This document shows positions 54,973-63,772 of a stretch of DNA of 64,000 nt, in pieces. The notes under the pieces are model-generated. The model was not told the origin of the DNA. It saw nothing but the letters and a program-made list of their open reading frames with translations, and did not search any database. Location: the NCBI GenBank assembly GCA_016841045.1, contig JAENZX010000004.1, positions 62,001 to 126,000 of the forward strand. The letters run 5' to 3'. The translations under genes and the position numbers were made by a program. Origin of the DNA: Thermincola carboxydiphila (GTDB lineage Bacteria > Bacillota > Thermincolia > Thermincolales > UBA2595). The first letter of the stretch is position 1. Each line of letters begins with the position of its first letter.

Positions 54973-57072
54973 TCAGTTATTGGTGATTATCATATTTTTA
55001 TATTGATCGCAAAACACTTGCTGTCCTGGATGTACCACTATTGTAGTAATTGGTGTCCAAACAACAGCAGGTCCTTGAATAACATTACCAGAACGAAGTT
55101 TTTGGAAATCATAAGCCCTTGTTTCAATCAATCCGCCGGCTTTTTCAAAATACACCTGCCTCAACTCCACTAAAGCAGCTTCAGGGTCTTTTCCTTCTAA
55201 TTTTTGCGGTGTGATTTCCGGTTTATTGAGTATTCCCGTTCCTCTTAACCTGAAGCTCACCATCTCTACGCCGGCTTGTTTATAAGCAGAGTCTTTTCCG
55301 TATTTTCCTGTATAAAGCTCTTCAAAGTAATTGCAAACATCGTCAATACTTTGTTCAGTGAAAGCAGATGATGTAGTTACCGGAGTTGTTACTATATGAA
55401 CCTGACGCCGATACCGCATATCAATTGAACGGCTAATAGTTATATTGCTTCTGTCAAAACCCCCCGCTTCTAATTCTTTCATTACCTTTGTATGCAGCTG
55501 ATCATAAATTTCGTTTATCTGTTCTGGATTGACCGGCAGCTTAAGCGGATGGGTGATTTGTTCTTCATGAACAATGTCAGAAGTGGCAACACCAAAAGCG
55601 CCATTAACTGATGCAGAATAAGGAATTACTATTTTACTTACACCCAACTCCTCGGCATAAGCTGCAACATGCATTCCACCATTACCTCCGGAGGCAAACA
55701 ATGCAAAGCGCCTTGGATCTAAGCCTCTTTCTACTGTAGTTTTATGAAGCAAATCGTAAATCATACTGGTGGCAAGTTTATACATAGCTCCAGCAGCTTC
55801 TACGACTTCCATATTAAGTGGATCTGCAATCTTCTCTTTAAATACTTTAATAGCCTTGTCTTTATTTAAATCGGCCCGCCCGCCCAGGTAAAACCTCGGA
55901 TCTAAATAACCTAATATCAAGTCAACATCAGTAATAGTCGGTTCGGTTCCACCGAAATCGTAACAAACAGGGCCTGGATACGAGCCGGCGCTGTTGGGAC
56001 CAATGTGTGGTAAACCGGTGCGTTTATCTAAAGAAATGATGCTTCCCCCAGCGAGACCTATAGATACAACATCCATTTTGGGTAAAGAATAATGATATCT
56101 CAGGACCATTGGCTCCCGTTGATACTCTATAAAACCATCCCTGACAATACCCGCTTTAAAGGTTGTGCCTCCCATATCTGTTACTATAATGTTTTCACAA
56201 TCAATCATTTCGCCCAGCCGTTTGCTGCCCACCAAGCCACTTACCGGCCCCGATTCTATCATAGCTACCGGTCTTGCTGCGGCTTCTTCAAGTGGAAGTA
56301 ACCCCCCATAGGCCTGCATTACTAACAATGTACCATTAAAACCGTGATTCCCCAGTTTGTTTCTTAAATTTGTTAAATAATTAGTTACCAAAGGACCAAG
56401 TGAAATGTTCAAAGCAACCGTTGAAGTTCTTTCATATTCTCCCAAAATAGGTGCAATTTCATTAGAGGCCGTCACATACATATCGGGGTACAATTCTTTT
56501 ACAATAGCTTTCACTGTTTCTTCATTAGTTGCATTTTGAAGAGACCAAAGAAAACTTATCCCGATGGATTCTGCACCATTGTTTACCAATTGTTTTATTT
56601 GTTCTACAACACTTTCTTTGTCTACATCGCACAAGATTTCCCCTTTATAATCGGTTCTTTCCTTGACTCCTTTAATCATAGTTATTGGAATAACTGGGGG
56701 TAGTTTATCTGTTTCAATCGGGTTTCTCTTTTCCTCTTCAGTAAGGCCCGACCATCTGCCATACCCCCCCCTCATAGCAAATAATGTTTCTTCAAAGCCC
56801 CTTGTTGTAAGCAATCCGCCTTTAGCCAAAGTACCATCAACTACAGCATTTTCAGCAACAGTTGTGCTATGAAGGAAAAATTTTGTGTTACCTAGCAATT
56901 CTTTCACGTTAGTGTTTAGTTCTTCAGCTAGTACCTGTATGGCGTTAAAAATTCCTTCAGAAAAGTCTGGGGGTGTTGAAAATGCTTTGCCAAGTGTAAC
57001 TTTTCCATTTTCATTAACAACGACACAGTCAGTGCAAGTTCCTCCTATATCTATTCCAATTATATATGCCAT
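54973..57072 (-). CDS. HyuA/hydantoinase-A family ATP-dependent subunit
   Basis: A 699-aa protein of the hydantoinase A/oxoprolinase family with the ASKHA-type phosphate motifs IIGIDIGGTCTDCVVV at the N-terminus and VTDMGGTTFKAGIV near residue 295, and GSYPGPVCYDFGG further on. These ATPases phosphorylate a carbonyl/enol of the substrate, enabling ring opening or carboxylation together with HyuB. It lies between the permease and HyuB genes. ATG at 57072 with GGAGGGC upstream. Whether it is a hydantoinase, 5-oxoprolinase, caprolactamase or carboxylase subunit cannot be read from the sequence. Confidence 0.9.
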   Translation of the reverse strand: MAYIIGIDIGGTCTDCVVVNENGKVTLGKAFSTPPDFSEGIFNAIQVLAEELNTNVKELLGNTKFFLHSTTVAENAVVDGTLAKGGLLTTRGFEETLFAMRGGYGRWSGLTEEEKRNPIETDKLPPVIPITMIKGVKERTDYKGEILCDVDKESVVEQIKQLVNNGAESIGISFLWSLQNATNEETVKAIVKELYPDMYVTASNEIAPILGEYERTSTVALNISLGPLVTNYLTNLRNKLGNHGFNGTLLVMQAYGGLLPLEEAAARPVAMIESGPVSGLVGSKRLGEMIDCENIIVTDMGGTTFKAGIVRDGFIEYQREPMVLRYHYSLPKMDVVSIGLAGGSIISLDKRTGLPHIGPNSAGSYPGPVCYDFGGTEPTITDVDLILGYLDPRFYLGGRADLNKDKAIKVFKEKIADPLNMEVVEAAGAMYKLATSMIYDLLHKTTVERGLDPRRFALFASGGNGGMHVAAYAEELGVSKIVIPYSASVNGAFGVATSDIVHEEQITHPLKLPVNPEQINEIYDQLHTKVMKELEAGGFDRSNITISRSIDMRYRRQVHIVTTPVTTSSAFTEQSIDDVCNYFEELYTGKYGKDSAYKQAGVEMVSFRLRGTGILNKPEITPQKLEGKDPEAALVELRQVYFEKAGGLIETRAYDFQKLRSGNVIQGPAVVWTPITTIVVHPGQQVFCDQYKNMIITNN

Positions 57073-57133
57073 GAGCGGCCCTCCCTTTTTTATTAAAAAA
57101 TCACAAAACGAAGAGTTGTAAAATGCCGGCTTT

Positions 57134-58615
57134 TTAAGAAAAATTTGCTTTACTCTTTTCAGCTAAAAGCTGGTTCTCGCCGAGACTGCTTTTAATAGGT
57201 GTTAAATTATTACTAAGAATTTTCATTAATCCTAAATATACAAAAAACCCTGAAATTGCTGAAATAAAGGTTCCACCGTAGTTAATAAATTTCGCCCCTA
57301 AGACAATTGATACAATGGCAGCTAATATTGCGACCCAGTTAATCCCCCCCCAAAAATGATAGATACCCGTGGGATTATATAATTCCGGAAAATTGATTTG
57401 GCGTTTCCGAATTATCCAATAGTCAGCTACCATAATAAGCGCTATTCCGGCTAAAACTGCTCCTACATTTGATAAATAGATCATCATTGTGTCTTGATGT
57501 GCTAAGAATACCCATGGAAAAGTAAACAGAGAAGCGAATGTCGTAACAGCACTTGCTTTCTTCAAAGTCGCTGTTTTCGGGAACAAATTTGCCAGTGTTA
57601 TCGCGGGAGACAACATGTTAGCTTGCGGGTTTGTAGTAATTTGTGCAACAAAAACTAAAATAAGAATCAAGATTGCAACAAAAGGATTAGGGAATTTCAC
57701 TATCCAAACAACAGGATTCCATTCACTGCCTAATCCAGAAGCAATAGATAACGAAAGGGTTGTCATACCAATAACAGCAGCCAAAATCATTCCTACTGCA
57801 TAACCTAATGTTCCAGAGACTGCAATTTTCTTACTGTCAATTTTCATTACCCTTGTTAAATCAGAAAAATTAATAATCATAGTACACCAAGAACCAAATA
57901 ACATGGCAAAACCGGCCAAGAATTGCTTGCCACCACCCCAGGCAGCGAATTCGCTTCCTTGTTGCCAAACTGGGCCCCAATGTCCTACTTGACTTCTCAT
58001 CATGAACAGAGCAACTATTAGAACCATGACGCAAATCGGCATTCCCCAAATCGCCGCAACTTTAAAAGCTTTATAACCATAAAACATCAATAAATATTGA
58101 ACAGCCGAAAAAAGAACAAACAATACAAAAAGACGAGGAAATTGAGCGATTTGTAACCAACCAGAAGACAAAATTCCAAAAATTCCATCCATACTCATAG
58201 CCACTATCCACGACTGAATTCCGAAAAAGAAAAGTGCTACACTCGCCCTAATAATTCCTATAATATGGGCTCCGGCTTTATTGCCGAATACCGCCCGCAA
58301 CTGAACTGTATGAGGAATACCAAAACGCCTCCCCATATCACCATTCAATGCAAATAATAGACCTAATAAAATTGAGCTAAGGATCATTATTAGGATTGAC
58401 TGAATGTAGTTGTTACCAAAAAGAATTAATAAAGCACCTTGCATAATTAAAATAATATTGAAGGCCATTCCCATTGCTGTGAAAAACATGGTACCCCAAC
58501 CCCAAGTTTGCTTGTGTTTGGCTATGGGGAATTGGTCTTCTCCTAAAAGATTACCTCTCTGAATCTCAAATTCCCCCTCAATCCCAGCTTCTACCTTAAT
58601 TAAATTATCAGCCAT
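57134..58615 (-). CDS. NCS1-family nucleobase/allantoin-type permease
   Basis: A 493-aa membrane protein with about 12 helices. The N-terminal motif WGWGTMFFTAMGMAFN and RRFGIPHTVQLRAVFG are typical of NCS1 (cytosine, uracil, allantoin, hydantoin) cation symporters. It is the first gene of the operon, so the pathway's substrate is likely a small N-heterocycle or cyclic amide. AGGAGGTC precedes the ATG. The exact solute cannot be told. Confidence 0.9.
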   Translation of the reverse strand: MADNLIKVEAGIEGEFEIQRGNLLGEDQFPIAKHKQTWGWGTMFFTAMGMAFNIILIMQGALLILFGNNYIQSILIMILSSILLGLLFALNGDMGRRFGIPHTVQLRAVFGNKAGAHIIGIIRASVALFFFGIQSWIVAMSMDGIFGILSSGWLQIAQFPRLFVLFVLFSAVQYLLMFYGYKAFKVAAIWGMPICVMVLIVALFMMRSQVGHWGPVWQQGSEFAAWGGGKQFLAGFAMLFGSWCTMIINFSDLTRVMKIDSKKIAVSGTLGYAVGMILAAVIGMTTLSLSIASGLGSEWNPVVWIVKFPNPFVAILILILVFVAQITTNPQANMLSPAITLANLFPKTATLKKASAVTTFASLFTFPWVFLAHQDTMMIYLSNVGAVLAGIALIMVADYWIIRKRQINFPELYNPTGIYHFWGGINWVAILAAIVSIVLGAKFINYGGTFISAISGFFVYLGLMKILSNNLTPIKSSLGENQLLAEKSKANFS

Positions 58616-59028
58616 TTAATTGACCTCCTATTTTCATTATTAGAGGATAACCCCGTTTCAATAGGTAAAACGCTGGCACCGACAAGCTATAAAGCAAACC
58701 TAATGCAAATTCACCACGGCAAACTTCATTCTAATTTCCTGCAGTTTTAGATATTCTCGGTACTTCGGTCAGACAACAATTTTTACATATCTGGCCTCCT
58801 TTCTTAGAAGCAGTCAACTCATTATTCTTAATAAGAAGATATCATGGTTGTTTTTCCTTTAAAATAGTTCATCCGGACAAATCGGTAGCCATTTGGCTAA
58901 AACCCTGATAAAAATACACCAGTTTAATTCTAAAAAGTTCGGCAGTTCACCATTTACTTGAAAAGGATAACCCAAGCAGGAGAGACAATTTTGTAATTAA
59001 ATGCTTTTTTTGTCTTTTTTATAAAAAC
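58616..59028. other. Upstream region of the permease operon
   Basis: No gene. It should carry the promoter of the five-gene operon, but no clear hexamer pair or sigma-54 site was found. A strong ribosome-site word (AAAGGAGG at about 58797-58804, minus strand) stands before no usable start codon. Confidence 0.4.
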
Positions 59029-59092
59029 AAAAACTCCCGCAATCTCTTGCGGGAGTAATCTTTTCCAATGGAGCCGATGATGGGAGTTGAAC
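59029..59092. repeat. Left copy of 64-bp direct repeat (tRNA-Thr 3' end plus terminator)
   Basis: This stretch matches 63494-63557 at 61 of 64 positions. It contains the same terminator hairpin (10-bp stem, TCTC loop) and 24 nt of the tRNA-Thr 3' end including the CCA. Here the tRNA part is truncated and followed directly by the stop of the phosphatase gene, for which the hairpin now serves as terminator. Confidence 0.88.
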
Positions 59093-59096
59093 TCTC

Positions 59097-60287
59097 TCAG
59101 GTAATTTCAAAAGCAAGAATTGAAATATCATCCTGGGGTTCGCAATCTTTTACATGTTTTTCTATTTCCTCCATTGTTGTTGTTGTAATTACTGATACAG
59201 ATTCTTTTTTATGAGTATCAAGAATATTCAGCATCCTCTCAAGTCCGAATTGGTTTCCGTCAATGTCTTCGGCCTCAACTATGCCGTCGGTATATAGTAA
59301 CATCTTGTCTCCGGAGTTAAGATCCAGAGTATAATCTAAATAGAGTGCATTGGGCAAAATGCCAACAGCCGGGCCTCCCCGGTTAATTAATGATAGACTT
59401 CCGTCATTAGACATCAGAACCGGTGGAATATGTCCCGCCAAAGAATATGACAAGGTCAGTGTTTTAATATTTAAAACACCGTAAAAGATGGTAAAGAAAT
59501 CACCGCCGGAATTATCAGTAAACTTTTGATTTAAATAACTGATTGTTTTTGACGGACTGTAGATCTGGTTTCTAATTATTTTGGCACCCATGCATGATTC
59601 GGTATCGGAAAAGGCTTTCAACATATGGCTTATTGTTACAGCCTTAAGAGCAGCAGAAACACCATGACCCTTTGCGTCTAAGATATAAATACCAATATTA
59701 TCGGGGTCAAGAGAAAAAACATTAAGCATGTCGCCAGCCACATAAACTTTCGGCTTAAATTTCCACGAAAATTTGACAGATTCATTATTTGGACAGTTAA
59801 TTGGCAAAAGTTCCTGCTGAACTTTAGCTGCCATTTCCAGTTCAAACTTCATACTCTTATTCTGCCGGATAATCTGTTCTTCAAAAAGCTTCCGTTTAGA
59901 AATGTCTTCAATTATGCCAATATAGTAGTCTGTTTTTCCATTAGCGTCCCTAACCAGTGAAACAGATAAATTTACCCAAACTAATGATTTATCTTTTCTG
60001 ATATATCGCTTTTCCATAGAAAAATTCTGACTAATTCCCTTGGAAAGCTTCTCAAACTGTTCTAAATTCGATTCCAAATCATCAGGGTATGTTATATCCT
60101 TAAAACTAAACTTCAGAATATCTTCTTGGGGATAGCCTACAATTTCGCTGAATCTTTGGTTAACTCTTAAAAACTTACCTTCCGGACTGGCACATACAAT
60201 CCCAACAGCTACTTGCTCCAAAATTTTGCTAACCATTTTATCCTCTTTTTTAAGTTGTTCCAAAACTATCGCATCCTTATTTACCAA
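59097..60287 (-). CDS. PAS-SpoIIE (PP2C-type) phosphatase
   Basis: A 396-aa protein: a PAS domain (residues 18-140, ILEQVAVGIVCASPEGKFLRVN), a linker coiled coil and a SpoIIE phosphatase domain (175-396) with the metal-binding Asp in VAGDMLNV, ILDAKGHGVSAAL and LLYTDGIVEAED. Such proteins dephosphorylate anti-sigma antagonist proteins of partner-switching systems in response to signals sensed by PAS. It is divergent from a histidine kinase gene. A fragment of a paralogue lies at 63370-63490. The start at 60287 has no strong ribosome site, so it is approximate. Confidence 0.88.
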   Translation of the reverse strand: MVNKDAIVLEQLKKEDKMVSKILEQVAVGIVCASPEGKFLRVNQRFSEIVGYPQEDILKFSFKDITYPDDLESNLEQFEKLSKGISQNFSMEKRYIRKDKSLVWVNLSVSLVRDANGKTDYYIGIIEDISKRKLFEEQIIRQNKSMKFELEMAAKVQQELLPINCPNNESVKFSWKFKPKVYVAGDMLNVFSLDPDNIGIYILDAKGHGVSAALKAVTISHMLKAFSDTESCMGAKIIRNQIYSPSKTISYLNQKFTDNSGGDFFTIFYGVLNIKTLTLSYSLAGHIPPVLMSNDGSLSLINRGGPAVGILPNALYLDYTLDLNSGDKMLLYTDGIVEAEDIDGNQFGLERMLNILDTHKKESVSVITTTTMEEIEKHVKDCEPQDDISILAFEIT

Positions 60288-60441
60288 ATATTAATCATTT
60301 AACAAGGACTGCTGTCGAAATGTGACGAAAATAAATATATATATATAATATTTTACTATTTCTTCACCGTATATTGGCTAAAGGCAACCTTAAGAAACCT
60401 TAAAATTCTCTTTAGGTACTTTTCCTTGCATGGAGGTAAGT

Positions 60442-62604
60442 ATGCTTAACAAGCACCGTAATGCATTCTCTTTAATGCTCTTTATTGGGGCCTCATGCTT
60501 CTTTTTTCTAATATTAGCATTTAATTCTAAACCTGCTGAGGCAAATGACAAACTTCTGGCAAACAACGGTTTATTAGACCTGACTAGCTGGAACTGGTAT
60601 CAAAAGGGTACTGTTTCTCTTGACGGTCAATGGGAATTTTACTGGCACCAGTTGTTTACTCCACAAGATTTCCGGAAAAAAAGTGTATTAAAAAGAAAAA
60701 CCCTGATCACAGTGCCAAGGGCTTGGAATAAATATACACTCATTGACAAAAAACTTTCTGGTGACGGATATGCTACCTATCGTTTGGTGATAAACGTACC
60801 CGATAATCGATTATTGGGAATTAAAGTCCCCAGGGTTTTTACTTCGTACAAGCTTTGGGTCAACAGCCAACTCATAGCATCCAATGGAAAAGTGTCATTG
60901 AATAGAAATGAAATTGTTCCACAGTATCTTCCCACGGTAAAATATTTCAAACCGGAAACCGATAAAATTGAACTGGTTATGCAGGTGGCCAATTACACGC
61001 ACCGCAGCGGAGGCATTTTAGAAAGTTTACTGCTCGGAGATGCAACTCAAATCAGTGAACTTTACACCAGGAACTTGGCACTCGAGCTCTTTCTGTTTGG
61101 AAGTTTGTTCATCATTGGTTTTTACCATTTTGGACTTTTTATATTTAGAACTAAAGATAAGTCTACTCTATATTTTGGCGTTTATTCTGTCCTGATTAGC
61201 TTAAGAACCCTGTTAGTTGGTGAGACCTATTTCATACACCTGTTTCCAAGCTTTAGCTGGGAAATTGCTCATAAAATTCAAACCCTTGCTTACTATTTGG
61301 GTGTACCATTAGTATTTATGTTTTTAGAATCAATTTTCCCTAAGGATATATCAAAAAAAGTTGTTCGGTTTATTCAGATAGTTGGTATAAGTTTTACTCT
61401 TTTAGTAGTTTTGACACCGGCCAAAATATTTACTCAATTCAATCCACTGTATCAGGTTTTTACCCTAGCCTCAATGCCCTATGCTCTTTTTGTAGTGTTA
61501 TCAGCCTGCTACAAAAAAAGGGAGGGCTCTTGGCTTATTGGACTAGGTGTGACAATTCTTGTTCTATTTACTATAAACGACATTGTCTTTCTGAGTATCC
61601 TGTTTAGCGATTCGGACAACCACTTCTTAAGAAGTATTGTTACAAAAGGCAATTTGTCTTCCTGGGGATTGTTGATATTTGTCTTTGCTCAATCTTTAGT
61701 GTTAGCCCAAAAGCTCTCAAAAAGTTTTACTAAAGTGGAAATGATGACAGGAGAGCTTCGGCACCTAAACGAAAATCTGGAACTGAAGGTGTATGAGCGA
61801 ACTCACGCTTTGGAAGCTTCAAAAAAAGAACTGGAGATAGCCTATCAGGCTGTTCACAGGTCTGAGAAGTCCCGCCAGCACTTGGTACAAAATATATCCC
61901 ATGACCTGCGTACCCCCTTAACTTCTATTCTGGGTTACGTTAATGCAATATTAGATGGAGCGGCGAGCGAACCAGAACAACAGAAGAAGTACCTGAAACG
62001 GGTTATTGAAAGAGTCACCGGTCTTAACCGAATGGTGCAGGATTTAATGGACTTGTCTCAGCTGGAATCCCGTCGGCTTAAACTAAATTTCAAACCGGTT
62101 CCAATTAAACTGCTAATTGATGCTGCCGTAGAAAAATATAGCCTAGATCTGAAAACAGGAAAAGTAAGGTTTCAAACAAAGTATCCCTCCGAATGGAAGG
62201 TTAATGGTCATTGGAAGGAACATCTATCTGTAATGGTCGACATTGAACAACTGGATCGAGTATTTACCAACCTGTTGAGTAATGCCCTTTCCCATACATC
62301 TGAGGGAGATCAGGTTTGCCTCAGGTTTGATTTGATAAATAACGAGAGCAATCTGCTTATAGAAGTTTCAGATACAGGTACAGGAATTCCCTTAGAAGAT
62401 TTGCCTTACATATTTGAACGGTTCTATAAGGTGACAAAGGCCAGGCAAACCAGTCAAAAAAGCAGTGGTTTAGGTTTGGCAATTACCAAAGAAATTGTGG
62501 AATATCATGGTGGTCAAATCGGGGTCGAAAGTGAGGTTGATAAAGGCAGCAGATTCTTCTTTACAATACCGGTATATGGTAAAAACGAGACCAGATTCGT
62601 GTAG
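60442..62604 (+). CDS. 7TMR-DISM sensor histidine kinase
   Basis: A 720-aa membrane kinase. A signal-anchor helix is followed by an external DISMED2-type carbohydrate-binding-like domain (45-215), seven membrane helices (about 220-425), a coiled coil, HisKA (HDLRTPLTSILGY with acceptor His) and HATPase (DTGTGIPLEDLPYIFERFYK, then GSGLGLAI-type G2 box). The external domain suggests sensing of an extracellular ligand. The start is ATG 60442, as GGAGG lies 5 nt upstream; the track's ATG 60430 would overlap that site. It is 26 bp upstream of its regulator. Confidence 0.93.
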   Translation: MLNKHRNAFSLMLFIGASCFFFLILAFNSKPAEANDKLLANNGLLDLTSWNWYQKGTVSLDGQWEFYWHQLFTPQDFRKKSVLKRKTLITVPRAWNKYTLIDKKLSGDGYATYRLVINVPDNRLLGIKVPRVFTSYKLWVNSQLIASNGKVSLNRNEIVPQYLPTVKYFKPETDKIELVMQVANYTHRSGGILESLLLGDATQISELYTRNLALELFLFGSLFIIGFYHFGLFIFRTKDKSTLYFGVYSVLISLRTLLVGETYFIHLFPSFSWEIAHKIQTLAYYLGVPLVFMFLESIFPKDISKKVVRFIQIVGISFTLLVVLTPAKIFTQFNPLYQVFTLASMPYALFVVLSACYKKREGSWLIGLGVTILVLFTINDIVFLSILFSDSDNHFLRSIVTKGNLSSWGLLIFVFAQSLVLAQKLSKSFTKVEMMTGELRHLNENLELKVYERTHALEASKKELEIAYQAVHRSEKSRQHLVQNISHDLRTPLTSILGYVNAILDGAASEPEQQKKYLKRVIERVTGLNRMVQDLMDLSQLESRRLKLNFKPVPIKLLIDAAVEKYSLDLKTGKVRFQTKYPSEWKVNGHWKEHLSVMVDIEQLDRVFTNLLSNALSHTSEGDQVCLRFDLINNESNLLIEVSDTGTGIPLEDLPYIFERFYKVTKARQTSQKSSGLGLAITKEIVEYHGGQIGVESEVDKGSRFFFTIPVYGKNETRFV

Positions 62605-62630
62605 CAATTAACCAATTGGAGGTTGATACT

Positions 62631-63332
62631 TTGGCAGGAGAAACCATATTAATTGTAGATGACGACGAGGATATCAGGGAAGTGATTTCTTTATATCTGG
62701 AAAAACAGGGTTATCAGGTAATTTCAGCCTGGGACGGCAATCAGGCAATAAAATGTGCACTGACTGATAACCCTGATTTAATTATTTTGGATATGATGCT
62801 GCCAGGATTAGACGGAATCGAGGTGTGCCAGGAATTGCGCAAGAATTTGGCTACTCCTATAATATTTCTCAGTTGTAAAGGTGCTCCCCTTGATAAATCC
62901 ATGGGGTTGACCGCAGGTGGAGATGACTATATGAGTAAGCCGTTTGATGCGTTAGAATTGATGGCAAGGGTGAAAGCCCATCTGCGTAGAAACCGAATGC
63001 TGCAAGGCTCATATACCTCAGGCAACATATTAAGATTTCCAGGATTAACAATTGATTTAACGAGCTACAGTGTAATAGTGAATGAGCAACTTGTTGATCT
63101 GTCCCCCAAGGAGTTTCAACTTCTGGCCTTACTAGCCCAGAAACCCAATACAGTGTTTAGCAGTGATGACTTGTTTCAGACACTTTGGGGCACAGAAAGC
63201 CTTGGAGATCACCGAACTGTGATGGTTCACATCAGTAATATACGAAAAAAAATAGAGCAGAATCCGGGCAACCCTACCTTTATACAAACCGTTAAAGGTA
63301 TTGGTTATAAATTATGTGTATCAGAAGTTTAG
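62631..63332 (+). CDS. OmpR-family response regulator
   Basis: A 233-aa regulator with receiver domain (ILIVDDDEDIREV acidic pocket, phospho-acceptor Asp in LIILDMMLPG, Lys in YMSKPFD) and a winged-helix DNA-binding domain (LVDLSPKEFQLLALLAQKP ... RTVMVHISNIRKKIEQNPGNP). TTG 62631 is preferred (GGAGG at 8 nt) over the in-frame TTG 62616. It pairs with the kinase upstream. Targets are unknown. Confidence 0.94.
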   Translation: MAGETILIVDDDEDIREVISLYLEKQGYQVISAWDGNQAIKCALTDNPDLIILDMMLPGLDGIEVCQELRKNLATPIIFLSCKGAPLDKSMGLTAGGDDYMSKPFDALELMARVKAHLRRNRMLQGSYTSGNILRFPGLTIDLTSYSVIVNEQLVDLSPKEFQLLALLAQKPNTVFSSDDLFQTLWGTESLGDHRTVMVHISNIRKKIEQNPGNPTFIQTVKGIGYKLCVSEV

Positions 63333-63369
63333 GCCAATTACTTGAGCCGGCCAAAAGCTAAGACCATAG

Positions 63370-63490
63370 TTAACCGACAACCTCAAAACTAGAAATATGT
63401 CCAGTAATAATGCCATCAGTATAAAGCACTATCTTGCCTCCGGAATTCAAATCAAGGGTAGACTCCAAAAAATTTATACATTCAAAACAT
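63370..63490 (-). pseudogene. Fragment of a second SpoIIE phosphatase gene
   Basis: The minus strand encodes STLDLNSGGKIVLYTDGIITG, matching the stretch YTLDLNSGDKMLLYTDGIVEA of the phosphatase at 59097-60287, but without start, Asp-rich N-terminal part or the rest of the domain. It is a decayed paralogue next to the tRNA-linked repeat. Confidence 0.75.
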
Positions 63491-63493
63491 CGT

Positions 63494-63557
63494 AAAAACT
63501 CCCGCAATCTCTTGCGGGAGTAAGTTTTTCCAATGGTGCCGATGATGGGAGTTGAAC
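63494..63557. repeat. Right copy of 64-bp direct repeat (tRNA-Thr 3' end plus terminator)
   Basis: Second copy of the repeat, overlapping the real 3' end of tRNA-Thr and its terminator. With 59029-59092 it flanks about 4.4 kb holding the phosphatase and two-component genes. Confidence 0.88.
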
Positions 63558-63608
63558 CCACGACCTACGCATTACGAGTGCGTTGCTCTACCACTGAGCC
63601 ACATCGGC
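63534..63608 (-). tRNA. tRNA-Thr (anticodon CGT)
   Basis: Cloverleaf read by eye: 7-bp acceptor stem GCCGATG/CATCGGC, D arm GCTCAGTGGTAGAGC, anticodon stem ACGCA/TGCGT with loop CTCGTAA (anticodon CGT, codon ACG), T arm GTGGG-TTCAACT-CCCAT and encoded CCA at 63536-63534. A terminator follows at 63498-63521. Confidence 0.95.
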
Positions 63609-63772
63609 ATATTCAGTATTACTGCACAAAATATTATAGCAGAGAAAATCATGAAAAGCAACCATAGCTAATGGCCGCTAGATCCCACGTACATCACGAT
63701 AATTCTATATAAATAGCAATAGGCGCATACAAAACGCATACGCCTCATAAAACCTTCATTATGATATTCTAT

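Noticed and set aside
58735-58800. Minus-strand mini-ORF after AAAGGAGG (frame reads CKNCCLTEVPRISKTAGN)
   Set aside because: The ribosome site is excellent, but the only codon at proper distance is ATA and the nearest ATG is followed by a stop; without a valid start it is not called.
63715-63752. Hairpin after cysK as terminator
   Set aside because: A 10-bp stem with G-T pairs can form, but no T tract follows on the minus strand, so the call is too weak.
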